DNA from: an uncultured Colwellia sp.
GTDB taxonomy: Bacteria; Pseudomonadota; Gammaproteobacteria; Enterobacterales; Alteromonadaceae
Length of the DNA stretch: 16,717 bases
Reading direction: 5' to 3'
Assembly: GCA_913020705.1 (NCBI GenBank)
Contig: CAJWBY010000101.1
Coordinates: 1-16,717 of the forward strand
The notes below the pieces were generated by a model. It was not told the origin of the DNA. It saw nothing but the letters and a program-made list of their open reading frames with translations, and searched no databases. Below, piece by piece: positions 6,382 to 13,624 of the stretch (position 1 is its first letter; every line of letters starts with the position of its first letter). Position numbers and translations under genes: made by a program.

Positions 6382-8841
6382 ATGCTCATTAAATTTATTC
6401 AAGTAACCTTGTTATCGTTAGCAACACTTGCTTCAGCAAATGCAACGATACAGCAAACAAAAGGCGATTTTATTGACAAATTTCGTCAATTAGACGAAAG
6501 CTTACCAACACCCAACGTTTACCGTAATGCTGCGGGCGAACCTGGCCATAAATATTGGCAACAACAGGTAGATTACAAAATCAAAGCGAGGTTAGACGAA
6601 GCTAAACGCCGAATAGAAGCAAGCCAAGACATTACTTACCATAATAATTCTCCAGATACGATTAAATATCTTTGGGTACAGTTAGATCAGAACAAATTTC
6701 GAAATGACTCTATGTCAGCATTGACCACCACCTTCGGTGGCATTGGTAGTAGAGGTCCAGCTACAGCAACTGCTTCCAGTAGCAAACCGGCGCAACTGAG
6801 TTTAGGCGCATTGCGCCGCCAACAGTTTGTTGACGATAATGTATTGGGATATCACATTCAAACGGTCAAAGATACAGCAGGTAAAAGCCTTAGACACACT
6901 ATTGTGGGTACTAATATGCGAATCGACTTATCTACTCCTTTAAAGCCGGGTAAGAAAGTTGAGTTTTCTATCGACTTTGCTTTCAACATAGTCGAAGAAG
7001 ATGCGGTATCTGCGCGCTCAGGTTACGAACATTTCCCTGATGACAAGCGTGATGGCGGAAATGATATATTTTTGTTGGCTCAGTGGTTCCCGCGTTTGCA
7101 TGCCTATACAGATTATGAAGCGTGGACAAATAAAGAATTTATTGGTCGCGGTGAGTTTACTCTCGAATTTGGCAATTATGATGTCGAGTTAACGGTACCA
7201 GCCGATCACATTGTAAGTTCAACGGGTAAACTAACAAACGCAAAAAAAGTACTGACGTCAACACAACGTAAACGTCTAAAAGAAGCTGAAAAAGCTGAGC
7301 GTATCGTATTTATTGTTACAGAAGAAGAAGCCTTAGAAAATGAAAGACAAGGCACTGATAAAATCAAAACTTGGAAGTTTAGTGCTAAAAATGTACGTGA
7401 TTTTGCTTGGGCATCATCACGTAAATTCATGTGGGATGCTCGCGGTCATCAGCAGGGAGGAAAAGAACAACCTATAGTAATGGCAATGTCTTTTTATCCG
7501 AAAGAAGGTGGTGATTTATGGAAAAAGTATTCAACTGAATCAATTATTCATACGTTAGACGTCTATTCTCGTTTCTCTTTTGATTATCCCTACCCTGTTG
7601 CTCAGTCTGTTAATGGACCTGTAGGTGGTATGGAATATCCAATGATTACGTTCAACGGGCCACGTACTGAATTACAAAAAGATGGCAGTCGCACCTATAC
7701 ACAAGCAGAAAAACGCTTTTTAATTGGTGTTGTTATTCATGAAGTGGGTCATATTTATTTCCCTATGATAGTGAACTCTGACGAACGTCAATGGACATGG
7801 ATGGATGAAGGTCTAAACAGTTTCTTAGATGGCGTCGCAGGTCGCGAATGGGATCCAACAATACCATGGGGGGTTGAGCCACGTGATATCGTTAGTTATA
7901 TGAAATCATCAACTCAAGTACCCATTATGACTCAGTCTGACAGTGTTTTGCGCTTAGGACCAAATGGCTATACTAAACCAGCTGTCGCGCTAAATATTCT
8001 ACGTGAAACAATTTTAGGCCGTGAACTGTTTGATTTTGCTTTTAAAGAATATGCAACACGTTGGAAGTATAAACGCCCTACACCATCGGACTTTTTCCGT
8101 ACGATGGAAGAAGCCTCTGGTGTTGATTTAGATTGGTTTTGGCGAGGTTGGTTTTATAGCACTGATCATGTTGATATCTCTTTAGATAAAATATCAAAAC
8201 TACGCTTAGATACGAAAAATCCTGATATCGATTTTAGTCGTCTTCGCCAAGAAGAGTTAGATAAGCCATTATCTAAAACTGTTGAACGTAACAAGTCAGA
8301 GGGGAAAAAGCTGTGGGTTGAACGCTTCCCTGATATCTCTGATTTCTATGACAAAAATGATCGTTTTACGGTGACGAATAAAGAGCGTAATAAATACAAT
8401 GAGTTTATTGGTAAGTTGAAACCTTGGGAACGCAAAACACTTGAACGTGCGATCAAAGAAGATAAAAACTACTACGTGTTAGAGTTTTCAAATAAAGGTG
8501 GTTTGGTCATGCCTATTATTTTAGAGCTAACATTTGCGGATGGCACTAAAGAAAACCAATATATTCCAGCTGAAATTTGGCGCCGTTCGCCTAAAGCAGT
8601 AAATAAAATGATTATCACTGATAAGAACAAAGAGCTGGTCAGTGTTACTGTTGATCCTCGTTGGGAAACAGCAGATGTGGATGTACATAATAACCACTAC
8701 CCTCGTCAAATTACTCCATCGCGTATTGAAGCATATAAAAGTAAGAAGTCTACCCAAAAGGTTTCACGAGATATAATGCAAGATATAAAAGTTGAGTTGA
8801 AAAAAGATAAAAAAGATACAACAGATGAAAATGAAAAATAA
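6382..8841 (+). CDS. M1-family zinc metallopeptidase, exported
   Basis: An 819-residue protein with a signal peptide (about residues 1-20, ending S-A-N-A). The zinc site of gluzincins is complete: H453-E454-V-G-H457 followed after 18 residues by E476. The exopeptidase-type motif appears as G415-G-M-E-Y-P420 instead of the classical GAMEN. Together these place it in the M1 aminopeptidase-like group found in many Alteromonadales; it should act in the periplasm or outside the cell on peptides or on the N-termini of proteins. A Lys-rich C-terminal tail follows the catalytic part. A good ribosome site (AAGGA) precedes ATG 6382. The Zur-type box upstream suggests expression under zinc starvation, unexpected for an enzyme that itself needs zinc, unless it releases zinc or processes an uptake component. 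It is translationally coupled to the next gene (17-bp overlap). Confidence 0.92.
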   Translation: MLIKFIQVTLLSLATLASANATIQQTKGDFIDKFRQLDESLPTPNVYRNAAGEPGHKYWQQQVDYKIKARLDEAKRRIEASQDITYHNNSPDTIKYLWVQLDQNKFRNDSMSALTTTFGGIGSRGPATATASSSKPAQLSLGALRRQQFVDDNVLGYHIQTVKDTAGKSLRHTIVGTNMRIDLSTPLKPGKKVEFSIDFAFNIVEEDAVSARSGYEHFPDDKRDGGNDIFLLAQWFPRLHAYTDYEAWTNKEFIGRGEFTLEFGNYDVELTVPADHIVSSTGKLTNAKKVLTSTQRKRLKEAEKAERIVFIVTEEEALENERQGTDKIKTWKFSAKNVRDFAWASSRKFMWDARGHQQGGKEQPIVMAMSFYPKEGGDLWKKYSTESIIHTLDVYSRFSFDYPYPVAQSVNGPVGGMEYPMITFNGPRTELQKDGSRTYTQAEKRFLIGVVIHEVGHIYFPMIVNSDERQWTWMDEGLNSFLDGVAGREWDPTIPWGVEPRDIVSYMKSSTQVPIMTQSDSVLRLGPNGYTKPAVALNILRETILGRELFDFAFKEYATRWKYKRPTPSDFFRTMEEASGVDLDWFWRGWFYSTDHVDISLDKISKLRLDTKNPDIDFSRLRQEELDKPLSKTVERNKSEGKKLWVERFPDISDFYDKNDRFTVTNKERNKYNEFIGKLKPWERKTLERAIKEDKNYYVLEFSNKGGLVMPIILELTFADGTKENQYIPAEIWRRSPKAVNKMIITDKNKELVSVTVDPRWETADVDVHNNHYPRQITPSRIEAYKSKKSTQKVSRDIMQDIKVELKKDKKDTTDENEK

Positions 8842-9328
8842 TCATATATTCTTACTGATGTTAGGGCTGCTTTTTGCAGCCCCATACTCAAGTGCTCATC
8901 AGCAAAAATCAGCTATTAGCACTATTTCATTTAACCCCAATACGCACAACATTGAAATAATGCACCGTTTCAGAATACATGATGCAGAGCATGCGGTTAA
9001 GCATATTTTTGATAAAGATGCCGATATTATTGACTCAAAAAAAACGCAAAAACAATTTAATGACTATGTAAATAATCATTTTTCGATGTTCGCTAGTGGC
9101 AACGACTTAAAATTAACGTCAGTAGGGTATGAAAGTGACGGTCAGTTTTTTTGGGTTTACCAAGAAACGCCTGAACCTCCAGCACTAGAAAACCTTAGTA
9201 TTCGACATAATGCATTGAGGGATATTTGGGAAAACCAAGTCAACACCATCAATATTGAAGGAAAAGGACAATTACAAACTATGACATTTAGCGATTCTGT
9301 TGAGTTACTTGAAGTGAAATTCAATTAA
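8825..9328 (+). CDS. DUF6702-family exported protein
   Basis: A 167-residue protein with a signal peptide (about residues 1-24, ending S-S-A) and a small beta-rich mature domain typical of the DUF6702 family (I-M-H-R-F-R-I-H-D-A-E-H-A followed by K-H-I-F-D). The predicted mature protein begins with His25 and contains many His residues in its first half. A metal-related role is plausible but unproven. ATG 8825 overlaps the peptidase end by 17 bp; a second ATG at 8831 is an alternative. The pairing with the M1 peptidase suggests a functional link, for instance an inhibitor, chaperone or substrate partner. Function is unknown. Confidence 0.8.
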   Translation: MKMKNNHIFLLMLGLLFAAPYSSAHQQKSAISTISFNPNTHNIEIMHRFRIHDAEHAVKHIFDKDADIIDSKKTQKQFNDYVNNHFSMFASGNDLKLTSVGYESDGQFFWVYQETPEPPALENLSIRHNALRDIWENQVNTINIEGKGQLQTMTFSDSVELLEVKFN

Positions 9329-9464
9329 TCTAGGTCGTTTAATTGCAATAACATACGTGAATTTATGGTGCAGCGAATATTAAATTCATGCTTTTCTTTG
9401 CCATCAGCGCTATATAAATAAAGGGCAATATAAGCCTCTATTTTCATTAGTAATAAACGATAAA

Positions 9465-9485
9465 AACGAGTGATTAGCGCTCGTT
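9465..9485 (+). terminator. Weak hairpin after the peptidase/DUF6702 genes
   Basis: An 8-bp stem (9465-9472 with 9478-9485, one G-U pair) closes a 5-nt loop. No run of T follows, so termination is uncertain. A second inverted repeat, TGAATTTA/TAAATTCA, lies at 9358-9365 and 9381-9388. Confidence 0.25.
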
Positions 9486-9534
9486 CTTATAAAATAAATG
9501 TTAACTCAAACCATTATCAACAAGAGTAATGAAT

Positions 9535-10896
9535 ATGATTTCAAGACGCAGATTCAACCAAAGTCTAGTAACACTAGCCTTTACAGGATTATCACGCCAT
9601 TTACTCGCTTCACCTTTTGACAAAACCCCCGCTCCGTCTCTTATTGCCTATGGAAAATTAGTTAGCGATCCTGATGCGTTAATCGACCTACCTGCGGGAT
9701 TTTCTTATAGCGTTATTTCCTCATTAAATGAAAAAATGACAGATGGGCTGCTTGTGCCTGATCGTGCCGATGGAATGGGCTGCTTTTATCTTGACGATGA
9801 GCGGATAGCATTGATCAGGAATCACGAACTTTCTCCTAAAGATAAAACAAAAACGTCTGTCAATAAGGAAATGCTTGAACTAGCTTATGACAGTATTCAA
9901 AACGCCTATCCATTACCAGGAGGAACGAGCAGTATTATTTATAATTATAAATTACAACAAGTTGAACATCAGTTTATGTCACTTATCGGCACCATTCGGA
10001 ATTGTTCTGGTGGTATTACGCCATGGAATACTTGGTTAACATGTGAGGAGTCAACAGCAAAATCAGATGAGAAACTAACCAAAGACCACGGCTATGTCTT
10101 TGAAGTTCCAGCTACTGCAACTTCAATGGTAAAAGCTATCCCAATTATTGCTATGGGTAGGTTTAATCATGAAGCCGCTTGTATCGACCCTCGAACGGGT
10201 ATTGTCTACATGACCGAAGATAGAGGCGATAGTCTGCTCTATCGCTTTATTCCGAAAGTAAAAGGCAATCTACATCAAGGTGGCCGTTTACAAGCATTGG
10301 CCATTAATCAGCAACCTAAGTTTGATACTCGTAATTGGGATAAGGCACTAATGTCGCTAAACTTAGAGATGGAGGTTCATTGGATTGATTTGGATAACCC
10401 AGAAAGTCCAAACGATGACTTACGACTGCGTGGTCATAACGCTGGTGCCACCTTGTTTGCTCGCGGTGAAGGCATTCATTGGGGCAATAACGAATTGTAT
10501 TTCTGTTGTACCAATGGCGGAGCTAAAAAATTGGGGCAAATAATGCGTTATGTTCCTTCATTGTCGGAAGGAGACTTATTAGAGACAGCGAACCCCGGTA
10601 TGCTTAGCTTATTTGTTGAAAGCGAAAATAAGCAGTCATTAAATTTTGGTGACAATATTACCGTAGCACCAAATGGTCACCTTATTGTCTGTGAAGACCA
10701 ATACACTGATCAAGTTGATAACCATCTTAAAGGTGTGACCACAAGTGGTCAAACTTACGACTTTGCCCGTATCAGATTACAAACAGAACCAGCTGGCGCT
10801 TGTTTTTCACCTGATGGTGAGACTTTGTTTGTGAACCTATATTCACCCACGACAACGCTAGCGATTACAGGTCCTTGGGATACCTTTAAAAATTAA
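9535..10896 (+). CDS. PhoX-family (DUF839) protein, Tat-exported
   Basis: A protein of about 453 residues with a twin-arginine signal (S-R-R-R-F at residues 3-7, then a short hydrophobic stretch ending L-A-S), hence export in folded form. The PhoX/DUF839 signatures are clear: C-S-G-G-I-T-P-W-N-T-W-L-T-C-E-E, then G-R-F-N-H-E-A-A, Y-M-T-E-D-R-G-D-S-L-L-Y-R-F, G-I-H-W and D-N-I-T-V-A-P-N-G-H-L-I-V-C-E-D. PhoX enzymes are phosphatases that use iron and calcium, unlike zinc-dependent PhoA. Whether this short member is a phosphatase is not certain. I chose ATG 9535 because the AAGAG at 9522-9526 is then eight bases away; for ATG 9529 the spacing would be only two. No Zur-type box was found in the 200 bp upstream. 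Confidence 0.88.
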   Translation: MISRRRFNQSLVTLAFTGLSRHLLASPFDKTPAPSLIAYGKLVSDPDALIDLPAGFSYSVISSLNEKMTDGLLVPDRADGMGCFYLDDERIALIRNHELSPKDKTKTSVNKEMLELAYDSIQNAYPLPGGTSSIIYNYKLQQVEHQFMSLIGTIRNCSGGITPWNTWLTCEESTAKSDEKLTKDHGYVFEVPATATSMVKAIPIIAMGRFNHEAACIDPRTGIVYMTEDRGDSLLYRFIPKVKGNLHQGGRLQALAINQQPKFDTRNWDKALMSLNLEMEVHWIDLDNPESPNDDLRLRGHNAGATLFARGEGIHWGNNELYFCCTNGGAKKLGQIMRYVPSLSEGDLLETANPGMLSLFVESENKQSLNFGDNITVAPNGHLIVCEDQYTDQVDNHLKGVTTSGQTYDFARIRLQTEPAGACFSPDGETLFVNLYSPTTTLAITGPWDTFKN

Positions 10897-11123
10897 TGAT
10901 GATAACGATATTTATAGGTTTAGTTCTTAACGAATATCTAAGTACTTTAAATAAAAGCTACGTTGATTATCAGAATGGTGCACACAGTTATATTACTGCA
11001 ATAGTCCGGCTCAAATTATGTATGAAGTTCAAAAGGAAATACTCGTATGTTTTAAGGAAGGGAATATGAGGTTATGACTAAAAAAATTGATACATCTGGA
11101 TTACACATCAGCAATAAACATGA

Positions 11124-11318
11124 AGGCTTAATAAGCATACCGAAATCAGTGCAAACTATCGTTATCGTTGTAAAGAGCCATCTGAACTATCTACTATAAC
11201 AATTGGTCTGTTCAAAACGTTTCAAGAAATAAGAATAATTCACGCACCGTGGACAATCGAAAATAAGCAGGATGCAATAATGCTTAATGTTGACCACAAA
11301 GTCATTCTTTTGAGGTAA
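11124..11318 (+). pseudogene. Relic of a second zrgA gene (3' end only)
   Basis: This frame has no start and is preceded by in-frame stops at 11121 and 11115. It encodes residues that align without gaps to the C-terminal part of ZrgA at 667-1233: I count 24 identities over 57 positions, including Y-x-Y-x-C, S-x-L-S-x-I-T, L-F, a conserved W, E-N-x-Q and the ending K-V-I-x-L-R. It stops 5 bp before the second zur, reproducing the zrgA-zur order of 667-1687. The N-terminal half cannot be recognised in 10897-11123; only a doubtful 57-codon frame overlapping the PhoX stop is there. It probably arose by duplication of the zrgA-zur pair and decay of the first gene. Confidence 0.75.
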
Positions 11319-11323
11319 ATTTT

Positions 11324-11800
11324 ATGGCTCATGCCACAGAACATTTCAACTATGCCGAATCTCATAGTCAGGAACTCAACCTGCATTTAATGAATAAAAG
11401 ACAGATTGTGCTATTAGCTCTAACAAAATCAGGAAAAGCACTCTCTGCCTATGAGCTTATCGACTTTTGCAAGGTTGAATTTAACCTTGTTTTACATCCA
11501 ATGACAGTGTATCGAGCATTAGAGTTGTTTCACTGTGAACATTTAGTTCACAAACTGAACTCTATAAATAAGTATATTGCCTGTACTCATACTCTTGGTG
11601 ATCATGACATTGTGCAATTTTTGATTTGCAAAAAGTGCGATAAAGTAGATAAAATCAACATCCAGAAATCGACTTTAGATGACCTTCATCATAATGTTTC
11701 GCATGCTGGTTTTCATTTTGTTAGTTCACAGCTCGAAGTGGCCTGTATCTGTAAATATTGCCATGAAAGCTTCATAGCTAAAGAGGAAATAAAAAAGTAA
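11324..11800 (+). CDS. Second, divergent Zur/Fur-family regulator
   Basis: A 158-residue paralogue of the Zur at 1226-1687. Shared segments include G-K-A-L-S-A-Y (37-43), T-V-Y-R-A-L (61-66), L-V-H-K-L and N-K-Y-I-A-C. The structural CxxC pairs are kept (C102/C105, C143/C146), as are H76, C87 and H94. The glutamate ligand of the regulatory site (E112 in the first copy, E111 in E. coli Zur) is replaced by K110 with D109 next to it. The N-terminal RLT motif is also lost (LHLMNKR). It may therefore bind zinc less tightly or respond differently. GAGG at 11312-11315 precedes ATG 11324. Upstream is the zrgA relic; downstream is no co-directional gene. It could be an active second sensor or a decaying duplicate; the intact frame favours the former. 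Confidence 0.85.
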   Translation: MAHATEHFNYAESHSQELNLHLMNKRQIVLLALTKSGKALSAYELIDFCKVEFNLVLHPMTVYRALELFHCEHLVHKLNSINKYIACTHTLGDHDIVQFLICKKCDKVDKINIQKSTLDDLHHNVSHAGFHFVSSQLEVACICKYCHESFIAKEEIKK

Positions 11801-12148
11801 TAGCAATAACAAACCTTAACAATAAGTTAGCGATTATCTCATCGTTAACGAATACATTCATTATTGCTTTCGGTCATTTTAAAAATTTTCGATTATGCCA
11901 ACAACAAATTAATTGTCATAGCTTAGAAAATTAAAAACATAGCGAAAATTGCATTGCCATGCATTGTAAAAGTTAAAAATATTATTCGGCGTATCCAGAT
12001 ATTAATAATATAAACACAAATTACAGAATAGGAAATTTATACTCAATTCGCTCATCAAAATAGCAGTGCTATCGTTTACTGTAATTGTTTCAACGAATGT
12101 GACTATTTATTAAACCAAAGGTTACTATATCGATAAATTTCAGCATAC
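11801..12148. other. Intergenic stretch after the second zur, no gene seen
   Basis: About 350 bp of AT-rich sequence between the second zur and the bidirectional terminator. I found no coding frame resembling MerC or other neighbours, no Zur-type box and no repeat. It may be the decayed remainder of the duplicated segment, but nothing shows that directly. Confidence 0.5.
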
Positions 12149-12182
12149 AAAAAAGCCTGAATATTACTATTCAGGCTTTTTT
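12149..12182. terminator. Bidirectional rho-independent terminator
   Basis: A 15-bp perfect stem (AAAAAAGCCTGAATA, 12149-12163, with its complement at 12168-12182) closes a TTAC loop. The A-run on one side and T-run on the other supply a U-tract in both directions. It lies between the converging second zur and AztD-like genes and can end both transcripts. Confidence 0.9.
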
Positions 12183-12238
12183 AATGCGAGTCACGTTATT
12201 TCGTTATTCTTTTTCGTCATGTTACACGAAAGTGCCTC

Positions 12239-12265
12239 TACCTATATTTAGTACTAATATAGGTA
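12239..12265 (-). other. Inverted repeat just after the AztD-like gene
   Basis: TACCTATATT (12239-12248) and AATATAGGTA (12256-12265) form a 10-bp stem with a 7-nt loop, ten bases beyond the minus-strand stop codon. It has no U-tract on that strand, so it may protect the 3' end of the message rather than terminate it. Confidence 0.45.
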
Positions 12266-12274
12266 TTTGTATCA

Positions 12275-13579
12275 TCAATGTTCGTGTTCTTCTTCATTCG
12301 CAACGCCGAGCCATGCAGCTTTACCTGGCATGAAATCTAAGTCGAAGTGCCCAACGACTACACCTTCATGTAAGTCAACCGTTGTTACTTCTTGGCCGTT
12401 AATTATATAAACAAGTTCGTGTGATTTTGAGCTAATAATTAATGGTCTAACGTCATCAGCAAGCGTTTCAAATACAGGAATAGTTTTTTCAAGTTCCCAA
12501 TCATGTTCAGCACTGTACGCATTTAAAGCGCCATTTTTATCAAGCAATAATAAATGTTCATGATGAGCATCAAACGCATAACGAGGAAAATAAGTATTCT
12601 CTTCAACAGGGCGTTCAAAGTTACTAATACTTTGACTTACTGGGTCAATAATAAAAATACCACGCGGTGTTAAACCTAAAAAGTTAGGGTTATGTTCACT
12701 CGCTTTAAGGGTCCAAATACGTTTACTTTCTGGTACATCTGCTGGATAAGCAATTTTACTTTCAGTAAAAGTTGAACCGTTTTGAGCAATAGTTAAAATG
12801 CCATCATCACAAGCAAAAGCTATATGGTTTTCAGTTTGATGACTACCATGTAAATCAACGCATTTAGTATCAAACACTTGCTCTTCATGAAAGTGATCAC
12901 CATGAGTTTCAAACAAAACGACTTGATCAGGTAAATCGCCAGCTAACTCAGCAGGACGATAAGTTGTTAATACATATTCACCACGAATTTCTCCTGTGCC
13001 ATGCACAAAAGTATTAAAGTCATGCGATGCAATCACTTTCTCGCCAGCAATACTCTCATCGCTTAAAACATTTAATGAGGCATTGACGCCAGTAGTCGAA
13101 TCACCATCAAAAAACAATACTGTTTTATCTCCACGAGGAACATAATGAGCAGGTTTAGCACCTTCCATACTGAAGCTTGTTAATACAGGAGCATCCACAT
13201 GTTGATCATAATGATCACCATGTAATTCTTGCCATACACCACCATCAATAAATTCAATATTGCCATAATCATTAACATCTTTTTGTACTGCGATCGCATA
13301 ACGATTTTTTGGGCTAGCATGCAATGCTGTCGCTGGATTAGTAAGGATTATTGACTCAACTAAGCTATTGTCTTCTAAATCAAAAAAATGAACCATCGCT
13401 TGGTCTGCGTCGGCTATCGCTAAACGACCTTTTCCTAATTCTCCGCCATGGTCATGTCCGTCATCAATTGGTGCTGGCGTTGGTGCAATTTCAGTAATAT
13501 TTGTCTCACTATCACCACACCCAACTAAAGCCGTAGCGGCATAAGCTATTATTATTGTTTTTAAATTAAACTTTTTCAT
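12275..13579 (-). CDS. AztD-like zinc metallochaperone lipoprotein (beta-propeller)
   Basis: A 434-residue lipoprotein: signal peptide with lipobox L-V-G-C (Cys21), a Pro-rich linker, then a His/Asp cluster D-D-G-H-D-H-G-G near residues 38-45. The rest looks like repeated beta-propeller blades (for example R-L-A-I-A-D-A-D, R-Y-A-I-A-V, G-I-F-I-I-D-P, E-L-V-Y-I-I-N-G). Additional His pairs occur inside the propeller (H-G-D-H, H-G-S-H) and the C-terminus ends E-E-E-H-E-H. Size, fold and His clusters match AztD of Paracoccus denitrificans, a periplasmic chaperone that passes zinc to the binding protein AztC; AztD-like proteins are the best fit, though no aztABC genes are in the window. A ribosome site (AAGGA) precedes the ATG. 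It lies 45 bp after the TonB-dependent receptor gene, in the same operon. Lipid anchoring would place it at a membrane surface. Confidence 0.75.
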   Translation of the reverse strand: MKKFNLKTIIIAYAATALVGCGDSETNITEIAPTPAPIDDGHDHGGELGKGRLAIADADQAMVHFFDLEDNSLVESIILTNPATALHASPKNRYAIAVQKDVNDYGNIEFIDGGVWQELHGDHYDQHVDAPVLTSFSMEGAKPAHYVPRGDKTVLFFDGDSTTGVNASLNVLSDESIAGEKVIASHDFNTFVHGTGEIRGEYVLTTYRPAELAGDLPDQVVLFETHGDHFHEEQVFDTKCVDLHGSHQTENHIAFACDDGILTIAQNGSTFTESKIAYPADVPESKRIWTLKASEHNPNFLGLTPRGIFIIDPVSQSISNFERPVEENTYFPRYAFDAHHEHLLLLDKNGALNAYSAEHDWELEKTIPVFETLADDVRPLIISSKSHELVYIINGQEVTTVDLHEGVVVGHFDLDFMPGKAAWLGVANEEEHEH

Positions 13580-13624
13580 GATTTTCCTTTGTTAAACTGA
13601 TTTATATTCTAGTTTTGAGATAAA

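Noticed and set aside
10896..11069. A 57-codon plus-strand frame overlapping the PhoX stop codon
   Set aside because: No ribosome site and no convincing similarity to the ZrgA N-terminus; it may be part of the decayed segment but cannot be supported as a gene.
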